From Palsa-89 sp963824345 (lineage in GTDB: Bacteria; Acidobacteriota; Terriglobia; Bryobacterales; Bryobacteraceae): DNA of 64,000 bases. The translations under genes and the position numbers were made by a program. The stretch spans positions 62,001 through 126,000 of the forward strand of contig CAWGOZ010000006.1 of assembly GCA_963824345.1 (NCBI GenBank). The letters are read 5' to 3'. The first letter of the stretch is position 1. Every line of letters begins with the position of its first letter. Shown in pieces: positions 16,457 through 23,841 of this stretch. Under the pieces are notes generated by a model. It had not been told where the DNA came from. It saw nothing but the letters and a program-made list of their open reading frames with translations, and did not search any database.

Positions 16457-17949
16457 GATGCCGTCGCGCCCAGCTTCCTGAGGAGCGCGGCGGTATCTTC
16501 GTGAACATCGATGCGCTGGCCGCCGCGGCTGTTCCCGCCTGCGCGGCCCAGGGCGGAATCGACGGGAGTCATGCCCTTCAGATCCTTCGCATTTCGATTC
16601 GCTCCGCGATCCACCAGGAATTGCACCACGTCGTTCCATCCCCAGAAGGCCGCGCCGTGCAGCGGCGTTTGGCCGCGGCTGTCGGTTGCGTTTATCTCGC
16701 CGCCGGCCGCGAGAAGCAGTTGGAGCGAAGCCAGCGACCTTTGTTGGACATCGGGCGTGGTGTAGACGCCGCGCGTATCGGCATCCACGGAGCCAAGCCC
16801 CGCCGCCGCCATGGTCGGCGTGATGCCGCGGTAATTTGGCAGATTCACCAAGGCTCCGTGGGCCAATAACAATTTGATCGCGGGCGCATCCAGCGCCTTG
16901 GCGGCGCGCAACAGCGGCGTCGCGCCAATGGCCAGCATGATGTCCACCCCCCGGTCGGCGCCCACGTTGCGGTACGGCGGCAGCAACTTTAATTGCAGAT
17001 TGGGATTCGCTCCGGCGTTCAATAACTGCTCGATGATTTCGAGGGGCGTGGTCTCATCCAGGGATGGCCCGTCCGCTCTTCCGCCATGCGGGATGGTGTT
17101 CATGTCCGCCGCGCAATAGAGCGGACTGCGGCCCCACCAATCCCACTTGTCCACATTCGCGCCCTTGGCAATCAGGTACTTCGCCGTATCGAAGTGCGCG
17201 TTGGCGATGGCCTCAATCAGCGGCGTCACTCCCTCGGGATCGGGCATGTTCAGCTTCGCGCCGCCTTCCACCAGCGCTTGCACGCACGAGAGGCAGCCTT
17301 CGCGGGTGGCGTAAAGCAGCGGCGTCAATCCGCCGTACGTGAGATGCTGCGCCCGCGGCTCCGCACTGACCTGCGGTAGATCTTCGTTGACGTGCTCCCT
17401 GGCATTGACGTCGGCGCCGTGCGCGATGAGTTCGCGTACCATGGCCGGTTGGCTCTCGGCCGCAGCCCAGATGAGCGCGGTCTGTTGCTTCTGCTTCTCC
17501 GTGGCGTTGACGTTCGCGCCATGCGCGATCAACAGCCGCGCGGCCTCCACGTTGCTGGTGCGCGCGACGATCATCAGGGCGGTCTGGCCATCCGCGCCCG
17601 GAGAATCGGGATCGGCGCCGGCTTTGAGGAGCGCCTCCAGGATGGCGACGCTGCCCACGAAGGCGGCTTCAGACATCGGCGTCGCGCCGAACTGATTGCG
17701 CGCTTTCGCATCCGCGCCGGCCTTGAGTAGCCGGGCGGCTAATTCAGAATCGTCGTTATGCGCGGCCCAAAGCAGCGCCGTGGCGCCGTCAGGGGAGGCC
17801 GCATTCACGTTGACGTGCTGCGAGATCAAGGCCAGCGCCGCTGCTTTGTTGTCGGTCTTCGCGGCGTCAATTAACGAAAGCTCTCCGCTCGAAGCCGCCG
17901 CAAAGATCGGCACCGCGAGGGCCGCTGCTAGCCACATCTTCCCGGCCAT
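16450..17949 (-). CDS. Secreted ankyrin-repeat protein
   Basis: About 499 residues with a signal peptide (MWLAAALAVPIFAAASSG) followed by roughly eleven ankyrin repeats such as DGATALLWAAHNDDSELAARLL and GQTPLHGAAFWGWNDVVQFL. The repeats fill almost the whole mature protein, so it is probably an extracytoplasmic binding scaffold. GGAGG lies just before the start, inside the end of the DUF1552 gene. It is the last gene of the MBL-DUF1592-DUF1552-ankyrin operon. Secreted ankyrin proteins often accompany DUF1592/DUF1552 genes in Acidobacteriota and Planctomycetota; the partner bound is unknown. Confidence 0.85.
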   Translation of the reverse strand: MAGKMWLAAALAVPIFAAASSGELSLIDAAKTDNKAAALALISQHVNVNAASPDGATALLWAAHNDDSELAARLLKAGADAKARNQFGATPMSEAAFVGSVAILEALLKAGADPDSPGADGQTALMIVARTSNVEAARLLIAHGANVNATEKQKQQTALIWAAAESQPAMVRELIAHGADVNAREHVNEDLPQVSAEPRAQHLTYGGLTPLLYATREGCLSCVQALVEGGAKLNMPDPEGVTPLIEAIANAHFDTAKYLIAKGANVDKWDWWGRSPLYCAADMNTIPHGGRADGPSLDETTPLEIIEQLLNAGANPNLQLKLLPPYRNVGADRGVDIMLAIGATPLLRAAKALDAPAIKLLLAHGALVNLPNYRGITPTMAAAGLGSVDADTRGVYTTPDVQQRSLASLQLLLAAGGEINATDSRGQTPLHGAAFWGWNDVVQFLVDRGANRNAKDLKGMTPVDSALGRAGGNSRGGQRIDVHEDTAALLRKLGATASQ

Positions 17950-17950
17950 C

Positions 17951-19267
17951 CTAAACCTCCGCGAACTTGCCGGAACTGTCTCCGAGATGATCCAGAGGAA
18001 CGCCGGCGCGGTCCAGCACGGTGAGCAGCATGTTCGCGAGCGGCGTCTGGTCGGGATACTTCAGGTGCTGCCCGCCTTTGACGGTCTTCCATCCACCCAC
18101 CAGCGCGGTCGGCAGCGGGTAATGGTTGTGCATGTTGCTATTGCTCATATTACTGCCGTACAGAATCATGGAGTGGTCCAGCATGTTGCCGTCGCCATCC
18201 GGCATGCTCTGGAGTTTTGCCAGGAACTTCGCAAGGATGCCCGTGTGATAAGTCTGAATCTTGACCAGCCGATCCATCTTGGCCTGCTCGTTGTTGTGAT
18301 GCGACAACGGATGGAACGCATCGGGAACGCCGATCTGGTTATAGGTCAGGTTGCTCACCTCGGCCGCCATCATCATGCTGAAGACTCGCGTCATGTTGGC
18401 CTGGTACGCCAGCGCGGTCAGATCGAACATCAGATTGATGTGCTGTTCGAACTGCGGCGGAGTTCCGGCCGGCGCATTCGGGACGTCCACGTGCGAGAGG
18501 TCGTGGGCTTCCATCTTTTGGATGCGCCGCTCCACTTCGCGAACCGTTTCCAGATAGTCGCTCAACATCGCCCGGTCCGCGGGGCCTAGCGTTCGCTGCA
18601 GGTCGGTGGCTTCGGTGGAAATCAAATCCAGAATGCTCGAATATTGCTTCCCCAGCACCTTGCGTTCAGTCGCTGTATCGCCCTGGCCGAACAGCCGCTG
18701 GAACAGCTTGCGCGGCTCGGTTTCCATGGGAAGCGGCGTGGTGGGAGTGCGAAACGAAATGGTGCCGGAATAGCTGCAGCCGAAGTCGCGGTCGCAGGAA
18801 CCGCCTCCGCCGCGCCCTTCAATCGCGATTTCGATGGACGGCAAGGGCGTGTCCTGTCCGATATGCGCCGCGGCGATCTGATCGATGGTTGGACCGCTGA
18901 ACGGATCCTGGCTGGCGCGCGGATGAACGCAGTTCAACCAGGTTCCGGGCGTAATGGCGTGCACCGCCGGACTGATGGCGGGTTTGTTCTCCAGGCCGCT
19001 GACCACGGTCAACTGCTTCTGAAAAGGCGCCAGCGGCTTGAGAATGGCCGGTAGATCGAAGTTCGTTCCTTCCGTCTTGGGCGTCCAGTGCTCCATGATG
19101 GCGCCGTGCGGGAAGTAGATGAACCCCATATGGGGCGTGGGATTCGCGGCCGTTGCGGCCAGAGCGGTGCGGGCCGGAATCATGGCATCCAGCAACGGCA
19201 GCGCCACGGCGGCGCCCATCCCGCGCAAGAACGTGCGGCGCTCGATATGTTTCCTGGTGATAAACAT
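17951..19267 (-). CDS. DUF1552 family exported protein
   Basis: About 438 residues. ATG 19267 has AGGAGG just upstream and gives a Tat signal (RRTFLRGMGAAVALPLLDAM). The mature protein shows the DUF1552 pattern: GFIYFPHGAIMEHWTP, LENKPAISPAVHAITPGTWL, DRAMLSDYLETVREVERRI, and a C-terminal LADMLLTVLDRAGVP-like block (LANMLLTVLDRAGVPLDHL). DUF1552 proteins are distantly related to sulfatase/alkaline-phosphatase-like DUF1501 proteins; no activity is established that I know of. It starts 13 bases after the DUF1592 cytochrome gene and ends 1 base before the ankyrin gene, so all are co-transcribed. Confidence 0.87.
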   Translation of the reverse strand: MFITRKHIERRTFLRGMGAAVALPLLDAMIPARTALAATAANPTPHMGFIYFPHGAIMEHWTPKTEGTNFDLPAILKPLAPFQKQLTVVSGLENKPAISPAVHAITPGTWLNCVHPRASQDPFSGPTIDQIAAAHIGQDTPLPSIEIAIEGRGGGGSCDRDFGCSYSGTISFRTPTTPLPMETEPRKLFQRLFGQGDTATERKVLGKQYSSILDLISTEATDLQRTLGPADRAMLSDYLETVREVERRIQKMEAHDLSHVDVPNAPAGTPPQFEQHINLMFDLTALAYQANMTRVFSMMMAAEVSNLTYNQIGVPDAFHPLSHHNNEQAKMDRLVKIQTYHTGILAKFLAKLQSMPDGDGNMLDHSMILYGSNMSNSNMHNHYPLPTALVGGWKTVKGGQHLKYPDQTPLANMLLTVLDRAGVPLDHLGDSSGKFAEV

Positions 19268-19280
19268 GGCCGAACCTCCT

Positions 19281-21629
19281 CTAAAAGTTACTTCCTGTTT
19301 CCTCACGGTCGCGGCTCGGTAGGGCGCTTGCCGTTTCCTCACGGTCGCGGCTCGGCAATGGCTCAGCCTCCGGTGTTCTTTCCATTTGAAACGCAGCGCT
19401 CTCCGCAATCCCCATCACGATGGACGAGAAACGGTAGTCGTCGCGCGCGGCATCCCGAACGATTTTGCGAATCATCGGCATATCGTAAGGCGAAAGGCCC
19501 CGGCCCAGCGCATACATCAGAAACTTCTCGGTCATGGTTTGGACGAACTCGGCGGGACGCGACAGCACCGCTTTGCGCAAGTCGTCGGGCCCGTTGACGA
19601 TGGTGCCGTCCATCAGCTTGCCGGAGGCATCGATGGCAGTCCTGGTATAGCGGTCCTTATCGCGCCACGCGCCGACCGTGTCGAAATTTTCGAGCGCGAA
19701 TCCCAGCGGGTCGATGATTCCGTGACAGGCGTTGCAGGTTGGATTAGCGCGATGCATTTCCATGGTCTCGCGCACCGTGTGCGGCTTTTCGCCTTCCTTG
19801 TTTTCCTTGAACGCCGGTACGTTAGGCGGCGGCGGCGACGGCGGCGTGCCAGTGATGTTTTCCAAAATATAATTGCCGCGCAGCACCACCGACGTGCGGT
19901 TCGCGTAGGAGGTCACCATCAAGACCGCGCCCTTGCCGAGCAAGCCGTAGCGCCTGGAGTCGGGCAGGGTCACGCGCCGGAATTCCTCGCCTCGCACGTT
20001 GGGGATGCCGTAGTGCAGCGCCAGACGCTCGTTGACGAAGGTATAATTCGCCGTCAGCAGCTCCAGGACGCTGCGGTCCTCGCGCTGGATGCTATCCACG
20101 AATAACTCGAGTTCCCGGCGCAACGCCTTGCGCAGGCTGGGGTCGAAGTTGGGATAGACCACCGGATCCGGATCGATAGTGTCGATGTCGCGGAGCTTCA
20201 ACCACTCGGAGGCGAAATTGGTCACCAGCGAGCGCGATTTCTCGCTCGCGAGCATCCGCCGAACCTGCTGCTCGAACACCTTCGGGTCCTTCAGCTTGCC
20301 TTGCTCGGCAACCGACAGCAGTTCGTCATCCGGAACGGTGCTCCACAGGAAGAACGAGAGTCGCGACGCCAGTTCCAGATTGCTAAGGCGATAATTCGTT
20401 CCCGGCGCGAGACCCGCCGGCGGCGGTTCGGCCCGATACAAGAACTTGGGGCTGGCCAGAATAGCGACGATGCCGTTTTGGATTCCGCCTTCGAAATTGT
20501 CGGAAGTCGTTCGGCCTTCTTTGAAAAACGCCATCGGCGCAGCCAGATCCTTGGCCGTTACGGGACGGCGAAACGCTCGATGCGCAACCTCGGAAAGTAT
20601 GTGGGAGGCGCAAGAGGCCTCTTCGCTCTCGCTGGGCGGCTGGCATACGAAGATCCTCGCGCGGCTCTCCGTTTCAACCGGCTTTCCCACCGCGTGATAA
20701 GGCCCGATGATCTCGACGCTCGGCCCTGGAGGCGCCGGCCGGCCGCCGGGACCCGGACCACCTGGAGGGAAACCGTAGCCGGGAAACGCCTGGCCCGGAA
20801 CAAAGGACTGGAACATGCCCTCGGGCTCGGCAAAACTGTGCGCCGGCGAGGTCAATCCCACCTCATGCAGTCCAGCTTTTACGTGCGCGAAGCCTGCCGC
20901 GAGTGAAACCGGAATTCCATCGATAGTGAGAATGGGGGCCGGGCCGCGAATGCTGAAGTTATAGTCGGCGTCGAAGGGAAACAGGTGCTTCATTACCACC
21001 CCGCCCTGCGTTCCTATGGGCAGTGCCCGTGGTTCGGCGGGCTCTCCGCGCAGGGTCACCGCCACAGGCTCGGTAGGCGGCGGATGCGAGATCGCGACGC
21101 GACTGACTTCGCGCGCAGCGGCGATGTATTGATCCAGAAAGGAAGGCGAAACCTTGAGAACATTCGCGATGTTGTCGAACCCGTTGCTGATGTCGTCCCT
21201 GGGAAGCAGCGCCGCGGCGTCCACATCCACGCCCAGGATATCCCTCATCGCATTTTGATATTCGGCGCGATTCAAACGGTGCAGCGACACCGTTCCAGGA
21301 TTCGGAGAAGCCAGCGCGGCCTGGTCCAGCGACGTTTCGAGAAACGTCACGAACGAGTTTACGGTGGCTAGGTCGGGCCTCGGCATGCCCGGCGGCGGCA
21401 TCATTCCACCGCGCAGTTTGCGAACGGCCCGCTCCCACACGGTGGCGTCCTTGCCCACCTGCGCTAGATCCATGATGTCGAACGTGATGTTCGCTGTCTT
21501 AGCCTTCTGGTTGTGGCAAGTGACGCAATAGTGATCGAGCATTGCTCGATGGGCGGAAACAGGCGCCGGTGTTGCTCCAGACGCGAGTGGGGCGATCGCA
21601 AAGGGTATAGCTGTCCACCAGTAGCGCAT
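19281..21629 (-). CDS. DUF1592-type multidomain cytochrome c-like protein
   Basis: About 782 residues from ATG 21629, after a signal peptide (YWWTAIPFAIAPLASGA). Order: heme-binding CVTCH near residue 40; DUF1587 (LHRLNRAEYQNAMRDILG); a carbohydrate-binding-like insert; DUF1595/DUF1592 (LASRLSFFLWSTVPDDELL); DUF1588 (YGLLGKGAVLMVTSYANRTS); a second heme motif CNACH; and DUF1585 (FVQTMTEKFLMYALGRGL). This is the standard arrangement of a large periplasmic family in Planctomycetota and Acidobacteriota suspected of acting on polymers. Its start shares bases with the MBL stop (TAATG). The last ~25 residues are a repeat-derived tail outside the family domains. Confidence 0.88.
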   Translation of the reverse strand: MRYWWTAIPFAIAPLASGATPAPVSAHRAMLDHYCVTCHNQKAKTANITFDIMDLAQVGKDATVWERAVRKLRGGMMPPPGMPRPDLATVNSFVTFLETSLDQAALASPNPGTVSLHRLNRAEYQNAMRDILGVDVDAAALLPRDDISNGFDNIANVLKVSPSFLDQYIAAAREVSRVAISHPPPTEPVAVTLRGEPAEPRALPIGTQGGVVMKHLFPFDADYNFSIRGPAPILTIDGIPVSLAAGFAHVKAGLHEVGLTSPAHSFAEPEGMFQSFVPGQAFPGYGFPPGGPGPGGRPAPPGPSVEIIGPYHAVGKPVETESRARIFVCQPPSESEEASCASHILSEVAHRAFRRPVTAKDLAAPMAFFKEGRTTSDNFEGGIQNGIVAILASPKFLYRAEPPPAGLAPGTNYRLSNLELASRLSFFLWSTVPDDELLSVAEQGKLKDPKVFEQQVRRMLASEKSRSLVTNFASEWLKLRDIDTIDPDPVVYPNFDPSLRKALRRELELFVDSIQREDRSVLELLTANYTFVNERLALHYGIPNVRGEEFRRVTLPDSRRYGLLGKGAVLMVTSYANRTSVVLRGNYILENITGTPPSPPPPNVPAFKENKEGEKPHTVRETMEMHRANPTCNACHGIIDPLGFALENFDTVGAWRDKDRYTRTAIDASGKLMDGTIVNGPDDLRKAVLSRPAEFVQTMTEKFLMYALGRGLSPYDMPMIRKIVRDAARDDYRFSSIVMGIAESAAFQMERTPEAEPLPSRDREETASALPSRDREETGSNF
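19297..19355 (-). repeat. Two 23-bp direct repeats with 36-bp period in a gene tail
   Basis: The same 23 bases occur at 19297-19319 and 19333-19355. The 36-bp period is exactly 12 codons, so the end of the DUF1592 protein repeats LPSRDREET twice before SNF and the stop. The unit looks like a dispersed acidobacterial repeat captured in frame, but only this pair is visible here. Confidence 0.75.
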
Positions 21630-22627
21630 TAAACAATTCCGCCCAGCTCGTGAACGTGCCCCCACAAGCCCATGTAAGCCAGCGCGATGAACTGCTCCGG
21701 ACTGCCGTATTTCGCGTCGAATTCCCGGGTCGGTTTGGCGGCAATCATTTCCTTGGGACCGTAGCCCATGCGGATCAGCTTGATCAGACGATCGCGAACA
21801 GTGGCCAGCATTTCGCTTTCCTCTTCGAGATCGGCACGCGTCATCGCAGGCCCATTTCCAGGGATCACGCGCGTGTCAGCATTGGTCAGCTTGAGCAGCT
21901 TCCTCTGCGCCCCCACCATCCCGTTCGGAGAGGTTGCGTCACTATAACGAGCATCCACCTTGTCGCCGGGGCCGATCCAACCGCCGGTATCATAGTCGAG
22001 AACCGGATAGCAGTCTCCGCCCACTACACCGCCGGCCATCAGAATATTGGGAGCGGGAAAGTAGACATAGATGTCGCCATCGGTATGGGCCTGCATCAAG
22101 TAACCGTACTCGATCGTCTGGCCGCCAAAGTTCATGGTCTGGGCGCCGCGATAGAAGGTCTGATTGGGGAGCGCGGCTTTCGGATGCGGTTCATAGGTGC
22201 GCTTTCGCCAGCGCGAATCAAACTCAGCGCCGAGCCAGAGCCTGGTGTTTTCGTGCGCGATGATTTTGGCGCCGGCATTGCCTAACGTCTCGTTTGAACC
22301 GGTATGATCGATGTCCCAGCAGGTGTTGAAGAGCACTTGCACCGGCTTGCCGCCAGACTGCTCGGCTACAAGTTTGAGCAATTCGGCGGAGCGCTCCGAA
22401 GAGCCGCCATCCACCATGAGTACGCCATCCGGGCCGAGGACGGCGAGCGCGTTCCCGCCGGCGCCCGTGATCAGCAGGATGGTATCGGTGAGCTTTTTGA
22501 CGGCGAGCGGAGCGGGGGCCGTTTCCGCCTGGGCCGTCTTCAGGAGCGCGCGGGGAACTACTGTAATGCCAGTTGCGGCGGTGCCAAAAATACGGAGAAA
22601 ACTGCGACGATCGAACGCAAAACTCAC
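21629..22627 (-). CDS. Exported MBL-fold protein with substituted metal site
   Basis: About 332 residues, GTG start, Tat-like signal (DRRSFLRIFGTAATGITVV). The overall pattern is metallo-beta-lactamase fold: LMVDGGSS, NTCWDIDHTGSNE, AHTDGDIYVYFP, VIPGNGP. The HxHxDH motif reads C-W-D-I-D-H here: the first two His are Cys and Asp, while Asp and His of DH remain. The last His (usually PGHGP) is Asn. Such a site could bind one metal or a different one, or none. It is the first gene of the operon with DUF1592, DUF1552 and ankyrin proteins, overlapping the next gene by one base. Confidence 0.82.
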   Translation of the reverse strand: MSFAFDRRSFLRIFGTAATGITVVPRALLKTAQAETAPAPLAVKKLTDTILLITGAGGNALAVLGPDGVLMVDGGSSERSAELLKLVAEQSGGKPVQVLFNTCWDIDHTGSNETLGNAGAKIIAHENTRLWLGAEFDSRWRKRTYEPHPKAALPNQTFYRGAQTMNFGGQTIEYGYLMQAHTDGDIYVYFPAPNILMAGGVVGGDCYPVLDYDTGGWIGPGDKVDARYSDATSPNGMVGAQRKLLKLTNADTRVIPGNGPAMTRADLEEESEMLATVRDRLIKLIRMGYGPKEMIAAKPTREFDAKYGSPEQFIALAYMGLWGHVHELGGIV

Positions 22628-22687
22628 CGCTAACTAGTTTACTACAGTGGGGTTACGACGGTCGCTCCGCGATCAACCTTCTGGCCC

Positions 22688-23293
22688 CTACGTCGATGAC
22701 GCGCGCAGCGCAAGCGCCTGCCTGGGGTCGTTGGTCACAATCGCTTCCACTAGCCGGCGCCCGAAAAGACGACGTATTCGCTTGGGATCGTCCACGGTCC
22801 ACACAAACAGAGGCTTGCCGATCTCCTCCGCTCTGGCGGCCAGGCGATAATGCGGCACCAAAACGTCGGAGTCCGCACTCCAGCAGGCGGCGCGCATGGC
22901 GGCAGTCCAGGTGGCAAAGATGAGGCCGGTTCGAATGCCGGGATGAATCCCGCGCGTTTCCCTCAGCACGGGCGCGAGGAACGACGTGATACAAAAATCG
23001 CTCAGGGGAAAATATTCGAGCAACAACTCGATGGCATCCCGCTCGCAGCCCGGCTCTTTCAACTCCACGTCCAGTTGAATGCGGCCCTGGGCCAGACGCA
23101 ACGTCTCTTCGAGCGTGGGCAGGAGCGCGGCCTTGCGAACCCTGTCGTGTGAAACAACAAGCCTGCCGTCAGGTGCCCGCCGGACATCGAATTCGATCAT
23201 GTCGGCGCCGATCTCGATGGCCTTCTCAAAAGCGGCCAGACTGTTTTCGGGCGCCTCGTGCGACGCGCCGCGATGGGCCACGATTTGGGTCAA
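22688..23293 (-). CDS. Glycerophosphodiester phosphodiesterase
   Basis: About 201 residues. VAHRGASHEAPENSLAAFE carries the catalytic His and the Glu-Asn metal-binding segment, MIEFDVRRAPDGRLVVSHD the next acidic and His residues, and LDVELKEPG the third. The C-terminal FVWTVDDPKRIRRL and AIVTNDP complete the GDPD TIM barrel; it is on the short side, like UgpQ-type cytosolic forms. No signal peptide, so it likely hydrolyses glycerophosphodiesters in the cytoplasm. Its start overlaps the stop of the redoxin gene by 4 bases. Confidence 0.87.
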   Translation of the reverse strand: MTQIVAHRGASHEAPENSLAAFEKAIEIGADMIEFDVRRAPDGRLVVSHDRVRKAALLPTLEETLRLAQGRIQLDVELKEPGCERDAIELLLEYFPLSDFCITSFLAPVLRETRGIHPGIRTGLIFATWTAAMRAACWSADSDVLVPHYRLAARAEEIGKPLFVWTVDDPKRIRRLFGRRLVEAIVTNDPRQALALRASST

Positions 23294-23835
23294 TGTTTGG
23301 AGGGCTTAGCGCCTTCACTCAGCAGCTTGCCGGCTTCGTCGCGAATGTGCTGCTCCTGTTGGGCGTCGAAGAAGCTCTCGTCGGCGCCGGTGTATTGGGC
23401 GCGAATCATACCCTTGCGATCGATGAAAACGACGAACGGAACCAGCGGCCGCTTGTCTTTCGGCAATTGGATGAAGTCGATCGCCGATAGCACTCCCGCG
23501 GTGCCGACCGGCCAGGGCACCTTGAAGTTTGCAACAAATGAGGGAACGTCCGGGTTTTCATTCAGCGCCGCTTCCAGCACCTCAAAACCTTTTGGCGCGA
23601 GATCTTTGTAAACGCCCTCCAACAATTGCGTGGTCTTTTGACAATGCGGGCAGGTGGTGAGGATGAAAACGAAACACAGAACCTTGCCGCGATAGTCGCT
23701 GATTTTGACCTGCTTGCCGCTCGGCAGCGGGATGGGAAGATCCGGCGCCGCGCGGGGAATCTCCGCGGCCGGAAGCGTGGCGGTCGCAAAAAAGCCGCCG
23801 ATTAAGGCCAGGGTTGCCAATGTTGATACGCGCAT
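23290..23835 (-). CDS. Exported redoxin (thioredoxin-like, TlpA/AhpC-TSA type)
   Basis: About 181 residues with an N-terminal signal (STLATLALIGGFFATATLPA) and a thioredoxin fold: VKISDYRGKVLCFVF, then TTCPHCQKTTQLL (active site CPHC), PFVVFIDRKGMIRAQYTG. A periplasmic disulfide or thiol oxidoreductase is likely. It starts 6 bases after the corrected end of the APC permease gene and overlaps the phosphodiesterase gene, so the three are one operon although their functions differ. Confidence 0.85.
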   Translation of the reverse strand: MRVSTLATLALIGGFFATATLPAAEIPRAAPDLPIPLPSGKQVKISDYRGKVLCFVFILTTCPHCQKTTQLLEGVYKDLAPKGFEVLEAALNENPDVPSFVANFKVPWPVGTAGVLSAIDFIQLPKDKRPLVPFVVFIDRKGMIRAQYTGADESFFDAQQEQHIRDEAGKLLSEGAKPSKH

Positions 23836-23841
23836 ATATCT

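Noticed and set aside
23544..23552. Third GGAACGTCC as another frameshift site
   Set aside because: The redoxin gene reads correctly through it (NPDVPSF), so here the two A bases are genuine.
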